A stretch of 64,000 bases of DNA from contig SCEG01000003.1 of NCBI GenBank assembly GCA_004102805.1, forward strand, positions 79,652 through 143,651. The letters are read 5' to 3'. The notes beneath the pieces are model-generated. The model was not told the origin of the DNA. It did not search any database and saw nothing but the letters and a program-made list of their open reading frames with translations. The position numbers and the translations under genes are program-made. Each line of letters starts with the position of its first letter. Position 1 is the first letter of the stretch. Shown here piece by piece: positions 44,797 to 54,370 of this stretch. The DNA comes from Muribaculaceae bacterium Isolate-002 (NCI). Lineage in GTDB: Bacteria; Bacteroidota; Bacteroidia; Bacteroidales; Muribaculaceae.

Positions 44797-44885
44797 ATAC
44801 ACGTAGCCATTATTTTTAAGCAAGGTATTAGAATTATATGAATTATTTTTAATAGATTTGTATAACTGCAAAAACATAACACAAT

Positions 44886-45779
44886 ATGGAAGAAAAACAG
44901 CATAAAGCAGGGTTTGTCAACATCGTCGGCAACCCCAACGTGGGCAAATCGACACTGATGAATGACCTTGTCGGCGAACGTGTGTCAATCATAACCTCAA
45001 AGGCCCAGACCACACGCCACCGCATCACCGGCATTGTCAACACCCCCGACTATCAGATAGTATTCTCCGACACCCCCGGAGTGCTCTCGCCCAAATACAA
45101 GCTGCAGGAAAGCATGCTCAGCTACTCCGAAGGAGCGCTGACCGACGCCGACATACTGCTCTACGTGACCGACGTGGTAGAGGACCCGACCAAAAACGCC
45201 GATTTCCTCGCCAAGGTAGCCAAAGAGAAAATACCCGTTCTGCTGGTTATAAACAAAATCGACCTCGTCAAGTCGCAGAAGGAACTCGAGGACAAAGTGT
45301 CAATGTGGAAAGAAATACTTCCCAATGCCGAAGTGTTCCCCACCTCGGCCAAAGAGCATTTCAATGTCAGCAACCTGATGACCCGCATCGTCGAACTGCT
45401 GCCGCCCTCGCCCCCCTATTTCGGCAAAGACGCGCTGACCGATAAACCCGCACGCTTCTTCGTCACAGAGATCATACGCGAAAAGATATTCCTCAACTAC
45501 GACAAGGAAGTGCCCTACGCCACCGAAGTAATTGTGGAGAAATTTGACGAGTCAGACACCGCCATCCACATAATGGCAGTGATATATGTAGAACGCGACT
45601 CGCAGAAAGGCATACTTATCGGCAAGGGAGGCTCGATGCTCAAACGCGTAGGCACTGAAGCCCGCAAGGACATCGAGAAATTTTTCGACAAACGCGTCTA
45701 TCTCGAACTGTTTGTAAAGGTAGAGGCCAACTGGCGCAACCGCGAGAACAAACTGCGCTCGTTCGGATATATCGAATAA
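44886..45779 (+). CDS. era: GTPase Era
   Basis: 297 residues. G1 is [13 protein letters not shown], switch/G3 is DTPGVLSP, G4 is INKID and G5 is in FPTSAKE. The C-terminal KH domain includes GKGGSMLKRVGTEARKDI, the RNA-binding segment. It binds 16S rRNA during 30S maturation. The start fits a MEEKQHKAGFVNIVG N-terminus. A weak TAGATTTG box at 44853-44860 may be its promoter. Confidence 0.96.
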   Translation: MEEKQHKAGFVNIVGNPNVGKSTLMNDLVGERVSIITSKAQTTRHRITGIVNTPDYQIVFSDTPGVLSPKYKLQESMLSYSEGALTDADILLYVTDVVEDPTKNADFLAKVAKEKIPVLLVINKIDLVKSQKELEDKVSMWKEILPNAEVFPTSAKEHFNVSNLMTRIVELLPPSPPYFGKDALTDKPARFFVTEIIREKIFLNYDKEVPYATEVIVEKFDESDTAIHIMAVIYVERDSQKGILIGKGGSMLKRVGTEARKDIEKFFDKRVYLELFVKVEANWRNRENKLRSFGYIE

Positions 45780-45834
45780 ACAGCCGGCATAACTCCCGCC
45801 TCAGCCGGCAATGACACCGGCCGGAGCGGCCGCC

Positions 45835-45866
45835 TTTGCGGATTTCAATTTTTTATGCTAAATTTG
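45835..45866 (+). promoter_or_regulatory. Promoter for der
   Basis: TTTG (45835-45838), a 20-bp spacer and TAAATTTG (45859-45866), 29 bp before the der ATG. It separates der from era transcriptionally. Confidence 0.78.
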
Positions 45867-45895
45867 CACTTCAAACGCAAAATCAATACACCGTT

Positions 45896-47215
45896 ATGGG
45901 ACAACTTGTAGCAATTGTCGGACGCCCCAACGTCGGCAAATCGACACTCTTCAACCGTCTGACCGAGAGCCGCACGGCAATCGTCGACGAGACCGCCGGC
46001 ACCACCCGCGACCGACAGTACGGCAAAGTAAACTGGAATGGTAAAGAATTCTCGATCGTCGACACCGGCGGCTGGGTAGTCAATTCCGAAGACATATTCG
46101 AAGGCGAAATCAACAAGCAGGTTGCCCTTGCCATCGAGCAGGCCGACGAAATACTTTTCGTGGTCGACTCGATGAACGGAGTGACCGACCTCGACGACCA
46201 CGTAGCCGAGATACTCCGCAAATCCAAGAAACCGGTGCTTCTCGTAGCCAACAAGGTCGACTCCAACGACTGGCTCTACAACGTGCCCGAATTCTATGGC
46301 CTGGGCCTGGGCGACCCCTACCCCATCTCAGCTGTCAACGGCTTCGGCACCGGCGACCTTCTTGACGACGTGGTCAATAAACTGCCACAGCCCGAAAACG
46401 ACATCGAGGAAGCCGTCGAGGATATTCCCAAGTTTGCCATTGTCGGACGCCCCAACGTAGGCAAGTCATCGATTATCAACGCATTCATCGGCGAAGACCG
46501 CAACATCGTGACCGACATCGCCGGCACCACGCGTGACTCTATCTACACCCGCTACAATAAATTCGGCTTCGACTTTTACCTTGTCGACACCGCCGGCATA
46601 CGTAAAAAAGCGAAAGTCAACGAAGACATCGAGTATTACTCCGTTATACGCTCAATCCGGGCTATCGAAGCCTCCGACGTATGCATTCTGATGATCGACG
46701 CCACCCGCGGCATCGAGGCACAGGACCAGAGCATATTCTCGCTTATACAGCGCAACAAGAAAGGCCTTGTGGTGTGTGTCAACAAATGGGATCTCGTGGA
46801 AAACAAGAGCCAGGCGGCAATCAAGACCTTCGAGGCCGCCATACGTGACCGCTTCGCGCCGTTCACCGACTTCCCCATCATCTTCACGTCGGCCATGACC
46901 AAACAGCGCATCTACAAAGTGCTTGAGACCGCCATCGAAGTCTACGACAACCGCCGCCGCACCATTCCGACCTCTCAGCTCAACAACTACCTGCTCGAGG
47001 CCATCGCGGCGTATCCGCCACCCGCCAACAAAGGCAAATACGTAAAAATCAAATATATCACCATGCTCAAGGGAGCGCCTGTGCCCACATTCATATTCTT
47101 CTGCAATTTGCCGCAGTGGGTCAAAGAGCCCTACCGCCGCTATCTCGAAAACAAGATACGCGAGCACTGGGACTTCCACGGCACTCCTATAAGTATCTTC
47201 ATGCGCGAGAAATAA
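45896..47215 (+). CDS. der: Ribosome biogenesis GTPase Der (EngA)
   Basis: 439 residues from the ATG at 45896; an upstream in-frame start would precede the promoter. Two tandem G domains: [11 protein letters not shown] with DTGGW in the first, [14 protein letters not shown] with [11 protein letters not shown] and NKWDL in the second. A C-terminal KH-like domain ends with PISIFMREK. It acts in 50S assembly. Confidence 0.96.
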   Translation: MGQLVAIVGRPNVGKSTLFNRLTESRTAIVDETAGTTRDRQYGKVNWNGKEFSIVDTGGWVVNSEDIFEGEINKQVALAIEQADEILFVVDSMNGVTDLDDHVAEILRKSKKPVLLVANKVDSNDWLYNVPEFYGLGLGDPYPISAVNGFGTGDLLDDVVNKLPQPENDIEEAVEDIPKFAIVGRPNVGKSSIINAFIGEDRNIVTDIAGTTRDSIYTRYNKFGFDFYLVDTAGIRKKAKVNEDIEYYSVIRSIRAIEASDVCILMIDATRGIEAQDQSIFSLIQRNKKGLVVCVNKWDLVENKSQAAIKTFEAAIRDRFAPFTDFPIIFTSAMTKQRIYKVLETAIEVYDNRRRTIPTSQLNNYLLEAIAAYPPPANKGKYVKIKYITMLKGAPVPTFIFFCNLPQWVKEPYRRYLENKIREHWDFHGTPISIFMREK

Positions 47216-47233
47216 CTCCATAGCCATAACCGC

Positions 47234-47288
47234 AAAAAGCATCACGGGCTGCGATACCGACAAAGATATCGCAGCCCGTAATGCTTTT
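47234..47288. terminator. Bidirectional terminator between der and the acyltransferase
   Basis: ACGGGCTGCGATA pairs with TATCGCAGCCCGT. The stem is extended by AAAAGCAT/ATGCTTTT, giving T-runs on both strands between converging genes. Confidence 0.92.
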
Positions 47289-47307
47289 CTTCCACGCTGT
47301 CCGGCCG

Positions 47308-48201
47308 TCAGTCGGCAGGCAGCTCCACGCGGTGTTTCCAGCGGCGGTGGGTCCACAGCCATATCGACGGCTGACGCTCTATGTTACGCTCGAGAAGCCT
47401 CGTATAACGCTCCGTAATTTCGCCGGGCGTGGTCAACGACGCGTCGTCAGCTATCGGCACAATCCGCACATGATATCGCCCCCGCTGAAGTTTCGTCATA
47501 TCAAAATAAACCACAGCGGCCGACAGCTTGCGCGCCACAGTCTCCGTGCCTGAAATCATGGCCGTGGGATGGTTGAGCAGCATAGTGACATAGCCCGGGT
47601 CGTTGTGGCTCGGCTTCTGGTCGCTCATAAAGCCGGTAAATGTCGTGATTCCCTCCTTGCGTCTTCGCAGAAGCTCGCGGAACACAGTGGCCTTGGCATA
47701 GCAGCGCGAATTAAAACGCTCGCGTATGCGCAACATATACGCGTCCATCCACTTCGATTTCAACGGGCGGTAGACCTGCGAGCGCTCGCTACCCTCCACA
47801 TCGGCAACCACGCCGAGCGAGGTGACCCACTCCCAGTTGAAACAGTGGGAGAAATAGGCCACGACCGGTCGTTTCTCTTTAAGACAATCAAGCACCATCG
47901 CCAGGTTCTCATACGTGACACGGCGTCGGATCTCGCGTTCCGACATTCCTCCGAGCCTTATCGTCTCAACCACATAATCGGCGAAATCAAGATAGAAATC
48001 CTTTGCTATCGCACGCAACTGCGCCGGCGATCGATCGGGAAACGACGCGGCAAGATTGGCCATCACCACCTTGCGCCGGTATCTCACCACATAATACAGG
48101 AGCAGATAGAGCGCATATCCGAGCGGATAAAGCACCCCGAGCGGAAGGTGCGACAGCAGCCACATCGCGCCGTCAGCCAGTTTATATCCAACACGTGCCA
48201 T
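47308..48201 (-). CDS. LpxL/HtrB-like lipid A acyltransferase
   Basis: 297 residues. An N-terminal membrane helix (LGVLYPLGYALYLLLYYVV) precedes the catalytic HX4E motif in YFSHCFNWEW. Further hallmarks are RPLKSKWMDAY and FMSDQKP. The family adds secondary acyl chains to lipid A or related precursors at the inner membrane. It follows mtaB with a 3-bp gap, so the two are co-transcribed. The exact acyl chain is not predictable. Confidence 0.85.
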   Translation of the reverse strand: MARVGYKLADGAMWLLSHLPLGVLYPLGYALYLLLYYVVRYRRKVVMANLAASFPDRSPAQLRAIAKDFYLDFADYVVETIRLGGMSEREIRRRVTYENLAMVLDCLKEKRPVVAYFSHCFNWEWVTSLGVVADVEGSERSQVYRPLKSKWMDAYMLRIRERFNSRCYAKATVFRELLRRRKEGITTFTGFMSDQKPSHNDPGYVTMLLNHPTAMISGTETVARKLSAAVVYFDMTKLQRGRYHVRIVPIADDASLTTPGEITERYTRLLERNIERQPSIWLWTHRRWKHRVELPAD

Positions 48202-48204
48202 ACA

Positions 48205-49506
48205 CTATTCCTCCCCTGAAAGCAAGTGTCCGCTGACTGTCTCCGAGCCGGCTACAGCCTCATCGAGCATCACATTGACGATATGATTGTCGAGATGCGC
48301 CGGCGCATCGACCGACACCCTGATATAATTGTCGGTGAAACCGCCCATCGGCTGTCCGGCGGCGGAATGCTCGAGCAGCACCTTGCGTCCCGTACCGATA
48401 TAACGCCCCGTGAAATCAGCGAGACGCGCATCCGAGAGCGCTATCATGCGCGCCGCCCTGTCATGCTTATCTTCCTGCGACACCACATGCGGTATCTCAA
48501 GGGCGCGTGTTCCGGGTCGTTCCGAGTAGGGGAACACATGCAGACGCGATATGTCAAGCGACTCCACAAATGCATACGACCGCTCAAACTCCTGAGCCGT
48601 CTCGCCTCGCGCACCGACAATGAGGTCGACACCGATAAAGGCATGCGGTATCACACGGCGTATGCGCTCTATCTTCCGGCGGAACAGAGCCGTGTCATAA
48701 TGACGCCGCATTAGCCTGAGCACCTCGTCAGAGCCCGATTGCAGCGGTATATGGAAATGCGGCATAAACCGCTTCGACTGCGCCACGAAATCTATTATCT
48801 CATCTGTGAGCAGATTGGGCTCTATCGACGATATGCGGTAACGCTCTATACCCTCCACCTCGTCAAGCGCGCGGCACAGGTCGATAAACCCTTTGTCGGT
48901 ACCCTTGCCGAAATCACCGATATTTACGCCCGTAATCACTATCTCCTTGCCCCCCTTGCGCGCCACATCTTCTGCCTGCGCCACAATCTCTTCTATCGAT
49001 GCCGAGCGGCTGCGACCGCGTGCCCGCGGTATCGTGCAGTAGGTGCACCAATAGTCGCAACCGTCCTGCACCTTAAGAAAATAGCGGGTGCGGTCGCCAC
49101 GCGAACACGACGGGCTGAACGCCGTCATCTGTTGTAGCGGAGTTATCAGACACTGCGCGTTATTGTCGGCAATCCAACGCTCTATGTAATCAGGGAGCGA
49201 ATTCTTACGGTCGGAGCCGGCCACGATCACTACTCCGGGTAGTGCCGAAGCCTCCTGCGGCTTGAGCTGGGCATAGCATCCGGTGACGACTATGCCCGCA
49301 TCAGGATAACGCCGATGGAACGAACGTATCGTCTGACGGCATTTCTTGTCGGCCTCGCCAGTCACCGAACAGGTGTTGACAAGAATTATGTCGGGAATCT
49401 CACCGTCGCCACAACGCATTATGCCGCGGTTCTCGAGCATCTCGGCTATTGTGGATGTCTCGGCAAAATTAAGTTTACAACCAAAAGTATGGTATAGACA
49501 GAGCAT
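48205..49506 (-). CDS. mtaB: tRNA t6A37 methylthiotransferase MtaB
   Basis: 433 residues. An N-terminal UPF0004 domain with cysteines in TFGCKLNFAET, NTCSVTGEAD and VTGCYAQLKP precedes the radical SAM motif CDYWCTYCTIPRARGR (CxxxCxxC). A C-terminal TRAM-like part closes it. MtaB converts t6A to ms2t6A at position 37 of tRNAs. It is the first gene of a two-gene reverse operon with the acyltransferase. Confidence 0.93.
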   Translation of the reverse strand: MLCLYHTFGCKLNFAETSTIAEMLENRGIMRCGDGEIPDIILVNTCSVTGEADKKCRQTIRSFHRRYPDAGIVVTGCYAQLKPQEASALPGVVIVAGSDRKNSLPDYIERWIADNNAQCLITPLQQMTAFSPSCSRGDRTRYFLKVQDGCDYWCTYCTIPRARGRSRSASIEEIVAQAEDVARKGGKEIVITGVNIGDFGKGTDKGFIDLCRALDEVEGIERYRISSIEPNLLTDEIIDFVAQSKRFMPHFHIPLQSGSDEVLRLMRRHYDTALFRRKIERIRRVIPHAFIGVDLIVGARGETAQEFERSYAFVESLDISRLHVFPYSERPGTRALEIPHVVSQEDKHDRAARMIALSDARLADFTGRYIGTGRKVLLEHSAAGQPMGGFTDNYIRVSVDAPAHLDNHIVNVMLDEAVAGSETVSGHLLSGEE

Positions 49507-49549
49507 TTTATCTTTAATTCGTAAAAAAATTGAGCCTCAAAATCTGCGG

Positions 49550-51697
49550 TCAGTCTTTCTTATTGAGGTCGGCATTGGGCTGCGCAGGCTTGTCAAGGCC
49601 ATGCTGACGCAAGAGAGCGTCGGCAGTCGGAGCCTGTCCGCGGAACTTTATGTAGAGCTCCATCGGGTCGGCGCTACCGCCCATCTCGAGGATATTCTCC
49701 TTAAACGAGCGCGCTGTGGCCGGGTCAAACACACCGTTTTCCTTAAACAGTTCGAAGCCGTCGGTATCGAGCACCTCAGCCCAGAGATAGGTATAGTAGC
49801 CGGAAGCATATCCGTCGCTGCCGAATATATGCTTGAAGTAAGGACTGTGGTAGCGGTATTCCACCTCGCGCGGCATGCCGAGCTCTTCAACCACTTTTTC
49901 TTCAAACTCATTGATATCCACATCGCCGGCATAGTCCATCAGACCGTATTGCATGTCGAGATATGACGCAGCCACGCGCTCCGCCATATTGAAGCCTGCA
50001 TTGTGGCGCGACGCAGCCTGAAGCTTCTCAATCAGGGCATCGGGGATAGGCTGGCCGGTGCGGTAGTCGCGGGCATACACCTTGAGCAGTTCAGGCTCGA
50101 GAGCCCAGTGCTCGGTAATCTGCGAGGGCAACTCCACGAAGTCGCGGTCGACAGCGGTGCCCGACTGACATTTGTATTTCGCACGTGAAAGCATGCCGTG
50201 GAGTCCGTGACCGAATTCATGGAACATCGTAGCCACATCGTCAAGTGAAAGGAGCGACGGCTGCTCTGCCGTGGGCGCCTCGAAGTTGCATACGTTGTAG
50301 ATGATCGGACGCACGGCAGTGCCGTCAGAAGCCACATACGATGATTTCATCTCGTCCATCCATGCGCCCTGACGTTTCGACGGACGGGTGAAATAGTCGG
50401 TCATGAACACCGCCACATGATTGCCGTCGAGATCGACCACCTCATAGACATTTACATCGGGATGATATTTCGGAGCGTCGGGCAATTCCTTGAACTTCAC
50501 GCCATAGAGACGTTCGGCAAGCGTGAATATGCCTTTGCGCACTGAGTCGACCTGAAAATACGGGCGGACTTCGTTCTCGTCGAGGTCATATTTCTTTGCG
50601 CGCACTTTCTCGGCATAATAATAATAATCCCACGGCTCGATTTTTATCTTGTCGCCGGAAGCGTCGGCAAGCTGCTGCATTTCGGCCACTTCCTCTTTGA
50701 CCTTGTCGACAGTGGGGCTCCATACCTGCATGAGCAGGTCGAGAGCGTTCTGCGGAGTCTTGGCCATGACATTGTCGGTCATATAGGCCGCATAGTTGGG
50801 GAAACCGAGCAGCTTGGCCTTTGCCGAACGAGCTCTGAGGATATCGTTGATTACAGGATGGTTGTTGTATTCGCCTGACGAAGCCAGCGAAGTGTATCCG
50901 CGATACATGTCGTGACGCAGGCGGCGGTCGGCGGCATACTGGAGCACGGCCAGACGGCTCGGGGCATGAAGAGTGAAAGCCCATTCCCCTTTGTGTCCGC
51001 GTTTCTCTGCCTCGGCGGCAGCTGTAGCGACAGTTCCCGAAGGCAGACCTGCCAGCCGCGACTCATCATCGACAAATATCGCGAAGGCATTAGTGGCATT
51101 GAGCAGATTTTTATTGAATTTGAGATAGAGGTCGGAGAGCTGGAGATTGAGTTCCGACAGCTTTTCTTTTTCTGCAGCGGGAAGAAGCGCGCCGTTGCGC
51201 ACGAAACCTTTGTAAGACTCCTCTACAGCACGTTTCTGAGCATTATCAAGGTTCTCGCGATGGTCATAAAGATATTTGACGCGGTTGAAAAGGCCTTCGT
51301 TCATCGACACCTCATCGGAATATCGCGACACCATCGGCGTAACCTGCCGGGCAATCTCCTCCATCTCAGGCGACGAGTCGGCTTCCGAAACTCCGAAAAA
51401 CACGCGGCTCACCCTTTCGAGTGTAGCGCCGGCATTGTCCATCGCCACAATTGTATTCTCAAACGTAGGTGTGTCGGGATTTGCCACAATGGCCGCGATG
51501 TCGGCGCGGGCCTCCTCTATGCCTTTGGTAAATGCAGGCACATAGTCGTCGAGCGTAATCCTGTCGAACGGCGGAATTTCAAACTGCGTATCGTAAGGTT
51601 TCAAAAACGGGTTGACATGCCCTGCCGACTGCGCACCCCCGGCAAGAGGAGCGGCAATAGCGGCCGCCAGCATTGCTTTGACTATTTGTTTTCTCAT
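49550..51697 (-). CDS. M3-family oligopeptidase (peptidyl-dipeptidase Dcp-like), exported
   Basis: 715 residues. A signal peptide is visible (LAAAIAAPLAGGAQSAG). The gluzincin motif TMFHEFGHGLHGML lies near residue 475, with the downstream Glu in FVELPSQITEHW. The length and the GYASGYYTYLWAEVLDTDGF segment fit Dcp. It removes C-terminal dipeptides, here probably in the periplasm. Confidence 0.92.
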   Translation of the reverse strand: MRKQIVKAMLAAAIAAPLAGGAQSAGHVNPFLKPYDTQFEIPPFDRITLDDYVPAFTKGIEEARADIAAIVANPDTPTFENTIVAMDNAGATLERVSRVFFGVSEADSSPEMEEIARQVTPMVSRYSDEVSMNEGLFNRVKYLYDHRENLDNAQKRAVEESYKGFVRNGALLPAAEKEKLSELNLQLSDLYLKFNKNLLNATNAFAIFVDDESRLAGLPSGTVATAAAEAEKRGHKGEWAFTLHAPSRLAVLQYAADRRLRHDMYRGYTSLASSGEYNNHPVINDILRARSAKAKLLGFPNYAAYMTDNVMAKTPQNALDLLMQVWSPTVDKVKEEVAEMQQLADASGDKIKIEPWDYYYYAEKVRAKKYDLDENEVRPYFQVDSVRKGIFTLAERLYGVKFKELPDAPKYHPDVNVYEVVDLDGNHVAVFMTDYFTRPSKRQGAWMDEMKSSYVASDGTAVRPIIYNVCNFEAPTAEQPSLLSLDDVATMFHEFGHGLHGMLSRAKYKCQSGTAVDRDFVELPSQITEHWALEPELLKVYARDYRTGQPIPDALIEKLQAASRHNAGFNMAERVAASYLDMQYGLMDYAGDVDINEFEEKVVEELGMPREVEYRYHSPYFKHIFGSDGYASGYYTYLWAEVLDTDGFELFKENGVFDPATARSFKENILEMGGSADPMELYIKFRGQAPTADALLRQHGLDKPAQPNADLNKKD

Positions 51698-52011
51698 TGT
51701 AAAAAAGCTATGTTTGGTTATTATTTTTCCTAAAATACAAATTTAATAAAAAAATCCCACACTGCGAAAACACTATCGGGATAATCAACAAAACAAAAAG
51801 ACGGCTCAAGCCTAAATTGCAATACACGGCATTATAATAACTCCCGGCTTTGTCTTGTGGACGTTACAGCATTCAATATTGTAGGAACATTTCTCTGAGT
51901 TCTGCAACATCTTCACAGCAATATTAGACCGAGACTGTATTATGCACTGCAATTCAGGCTTGAGCCAAAAAAGCCTCGGCCTGAGGAGAAAGCTCTCCAT
52001 GCTCAATGGGA
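51698..52011. other. Intergenic region with promoter-like box and inverted repeat
   Basis: No gene is supported. TAAATTTG on the reverse strand (51738-51745) could be the -7 box of the peptidase; no correctly spaced TTG is seen. The rest is dominated by the inverted repeat at 51803-51966. Confidence 0.6.
51803..51966. repeat. 164-bp element with 19-bp terminal inverted repeats (MITE-like)
   Basis: GGCTCAAGCCTAAATTGCA at 51803-51821 and TGCAATTCAGGCTTGAGCC at 51948-51966 are inverted copies with one mismatch, enclosing 126 bp without coding capacity. No clear target duplication flanks it. A MITE-like remnant or a structured RNA are both possible. Confidence 0.65.
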
Positions 52012-52057
52012 GAAACAATACAGGAGCCGGAATTTTTTCCGGCTCCTGTATTGTTTC
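52012..52057 (-). terminator. Strong terminator after the HU gene
   Basis: A perfect 21-bp stem (GAAACAATACAGGAGCCGGAA and its complement) around TTTT. It lies 73 bp beyond the HU stop codon. Confidence 0.85.
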
Positions 52058-52130
52058 AAATCATGAATGGCCGGCGGCATGTGTACCGGTCGGCTGCATT
52101 CTTTCTTTATTCTTCTGTGGATAAGCCTGC

Positions 52131-52403
52131 TTATTTCACTTTGCCTTCGAGGTCGGCACCAGCTTTGAATTTCACGGCCTTACGGGCGGGGATTTCAATT
52201 TTTTCTTTAGTGCGGGGATTTATGCCGGTGCGGGCGTCTTTTTCCTGTACAGAGAAAGTGCCGAAGCCGAGAATGGCTACTTTGTCATTTGCAGCGAGAG
52301 CGCCTGCAATAGCGTCGAGAGCTGCATCAAGTGCGTTTTTAGCATCAACTTTAGTGAGGTTAGCTTTTTCCGCGATCGCGTTTATTAATTCTGTTTTGTT
52401 CAT
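52131..52403 (-). CDS. HU-family DNA-binding protein
   Basis: 90 residues. MNKTELINAIAEKANLTK at the N-terminus, GFGTFSVQEKDARTGINP in the arm region and IPARKAVKFKAG near the end are the diagnostic HU blocks. It bends and compacts DNA. Own promoter and terminator are visible. Confidence 0.95.
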   Translation of the reverse strand: MNKTELINAIAEKANLTKVDAKNALDAALDAIAGALAANDKVAILGFGTFSVQEKDARTGINPRTKEKIEIPARKAVKFKAGADLEGKVK

Positions 52404-52444
52404 AATGTGGTTTTGATTAAATAAGTTTATGGTATTATTTTTCG

Positions 52445-52474
52445 CAAATATAAAGTTAAATTTTGAATTATCAA
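52445..52474 (-). promoter_or_regulatory. Promoter for the HU gene
   Basis: On the reverse strand TTG (52472-52474), a 19-bp spacer and TATATTTG (52445-52452), 41 bp before the HU ATG. Confidence 0.75.
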
Positions 52475-52588
52475 CGTTTTTGACCTATAAATTCGTGCAT
52501 TGACATTCATTTTTTCATATTTTACGGGGCTATGCTGACGTTTTTCACAAAAATGCTTAACGACAGAACAGATATCATGCATTTTTAC

Positions 52589-52596
52589 TAATTTTG
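52589..52596 (+). promoter_or_regulatory. Possible -7 box for the rhomboid operon
   Basis: TAATTTTG, about 96 bp before the rhomboid ATG. No properly spaced TTG is seen. Confidence 0.45.
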
Positions 52597-52692
52597 CACG
52601 CGTGGCGAGTGATGTGTCATGCATCTTCGCCGACACGTTACATCGGGCGTCATGCCCTGAATTCTTAACGCAAAAAAAACGAGACAAGCGCC

Positions 52693-53436
52693 ATGAACAT
52701 AGGCTCTACTTTCCGCAATCTCCCTCCGGTGACAAAAAACCTGCTTATCATCAACGCCATAATATGGCTGGCACTGCAATTGTTTCCGGCATCGGCGAAA
52801 GCGACATTCATGGATATCTGCGCTCTGCACTATCCGCTGTCAGACAGTTTCAACCCTGCCCAGATCATCACGTATATGTTTGTGCAGGAGAATTTCTTCC
52901 ATTTGTTTTTCAACATGTTCGCGCTGTTCATGTTCGGCAACATCATCGAACGTGTGGCCGGTCCGCGCCGCTTTCTGTTCTACTACATGTCGTGCGGCAT
53001 CGGGGCAGCCATGATACAGCTCGGGGTCTTCGCCTTCATGATACACAGCGGCAGTCTGCCCGAAGGGGTCACGATAAGCGATATCGTCAGCATGCATGTG
53101 CCTGCCGGATTTGCGCCGAGCAATCCGGATGTGTTCCGAGTGTGGAACCTCATCAACACCGAAGTAATCGGTGCGTCGGGCGCTGTATTCGGCATACTTC
53201 TGGCTTTCGGATACATGTTTCCCAAAGCGCCTCTGTATCTGTTTTTCATTCCGGTGCCGATACAGGCGCGCTGGATTGTGCTGGGCTACGGCGCCATTGA
53301 ACTGCTCCAGAGCTTCAACAACAATCCCGGCGACAATGTGGCTCACGTAGCGCATCTGGGCGGAATGCTCGTGGGATTTATGATTCTTCTCTACTGGAAA
53401 AAGAAAGGGCTCTTCAACAATGGCGGCATTTACTGA
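52693..53436 (+). CDS. Rhomboid-family intramembrane serine protease
   Basis: 247 residues with six hydrophobic segments. HLFFNMFALFMFG is the TM2 HxxxN-type region, VIGASGAVFGILLA holds the catalytic Ser in GASG, and VAHVAHLGGMLVG holds the catalytic His. The family cleaves transmembrane segments. It overlaps the next rhomboid gene by 17 bp. The 39-residue loop with SMHVPAGFAPSNPD is longer than usual. Confidence 0.9.
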   Translation: MNIGSTFRNLPPVTKNLLIINAIIWLALQLFPASAKATFMDICALHYPLSDSFNPAQIITYMFVQENFFHLFFNMFALFMFGNIIERVAGPRRFLFYYMSCGIGAAMIQLGVFAFMIHSGSLPEGVTISDIVSMHVPAGFAPSNPDVFRVWNLINTEVIGASGAVFGILLAFGYMFPKAPLYLFFIPVPIQARWIVLGYGAIELLQSFNNNPGDNVAHVAHLGGMLVGFMILLYWKKKGLFNNGGIY

Positions 53437-54319
53437 TCTGTGGCGCAGACTGATGAGCGCCTCTGCCCTGTGGAAACTGATCATAGCCAACATCGCCGTT
53501 TTCCTCACTCTCCGTCTTCTCGGCATCATAGCCATGATCGGCGGGTGGAATATCGACAATGTGGTCGACCAGCTGGCATTGCCGTCGTCACCGGCACTGA
53601 TCGGCACACGGCCGTGGACTGTGGTGACATATATGTTCACCCACTACGCGCCGTTTCATATTCTTTTCAACATGCTCACTCTCTATTGGTTCGGCAAAAT
53701 CATGCTGTGGCGCTGCTCGCCGCGGCAGATGACATGGCTCTATATCTACGGAGGCATTGCCGGCGCACTGCTCTACATCGCTGCCGCACAACTGTTTGCC
53801 GCTGTGGGCGGCTGGCTCCTTGGAGCCTCTGCCGCTGTCATGTCAATTGTCATCGCCACCGCCGTCATGATGCCCGACTTCCGCATCTCACTGCTTTTCA
53901 TCGGAAGTGTCAGACTCAAATGGGTGGCTGTCAGCGCAGTGGTGCTCTTCGCTCTCGGACTTGTAGGCAACAATGCCGGTGGGCATGTGGCTCACTTCGG
54001 CGGCATAATTGCAGGCGTCATCTTCGGACTGCTTTACAACAGAGGCATCGATATCACCCGACCGGTGAACAATCTCACCGACCGGATTGTTACTTTGTTC
54101 AGACACAACGGAAGCCCCCGCCATGACGGGCAACGGAAAGCGAAATTCAAATTCAGGCCGAAAACGGCATCACGACAGCAGAATTCATCTACACCATCGG
54201 AAGCCGATGACCGGCGCAACCTTGACGCCATACTTGACAAAATCAAGCATTCAGGCTATACGGCACTGACCGCCGACGAACGACGGCAGCTTTTCGACAT
54301 AAGCCGACGTGTGAAATAA
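53420..54319 (+). CDS. Second rhomboid-family protease with C-terminal DUF6576-like tail
   Basis: 299 residues. The active-site Ser is in LLGASAAVMSIVI and the His in GGHVAHFGGIIAG. HILFNMLTLYWFG is the TM2 motif. The soluble tail after residue ~205 is basic and ends in LDAILDKIKHSGYTALTADE, a DUF6576-type end seen on Bacteroidota rhomboids. It overlaps the first rhomboid. Confidence 0.88.
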   Translation: MAAFTDLWRRLMSASALWKLIIANIAVFLTLRLLGIIAMIGGWNIDNVVDQLALPSSPALIGTRPWTVVTYMFTHYAPFHILFNMLTLYWFGKIMLWRCSPRQMTWLYIYGGIAGALLYIAAAQLFAAVGGWLLGASAAVMSIVIATAVMMPDFRISLLFIGSVRLKWVAVSAVVLFALGLVGNNAGGHVAHFGGIIAGVIFGLLYNRGIDITRPVNNLTDRIVTLFRHNGSPRHDGQRKAKFKFRPKTASRQQNSSTPSEADDRRNLDAILDKIKHSGYTALTADERRQLFDISRRVK

Positions 54320-54370
54320 CCGACGGAAATCAACCGGCAAATCTCCAACTCTCTTACAACTTTTATCACA

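Noticed and set aside
47308..48219. Forward open frames opposite the acyltransferase
   Set aside because: The reverse-strand HX4E acyltransferase explains the region; forward frames have no motif.
52840..53640. Long reverse frame opposite the rhomboid genes
   Set aside because: Antisense to two clear rhomboids, His/Arg-rich with no domain; a codon-bias shadow.
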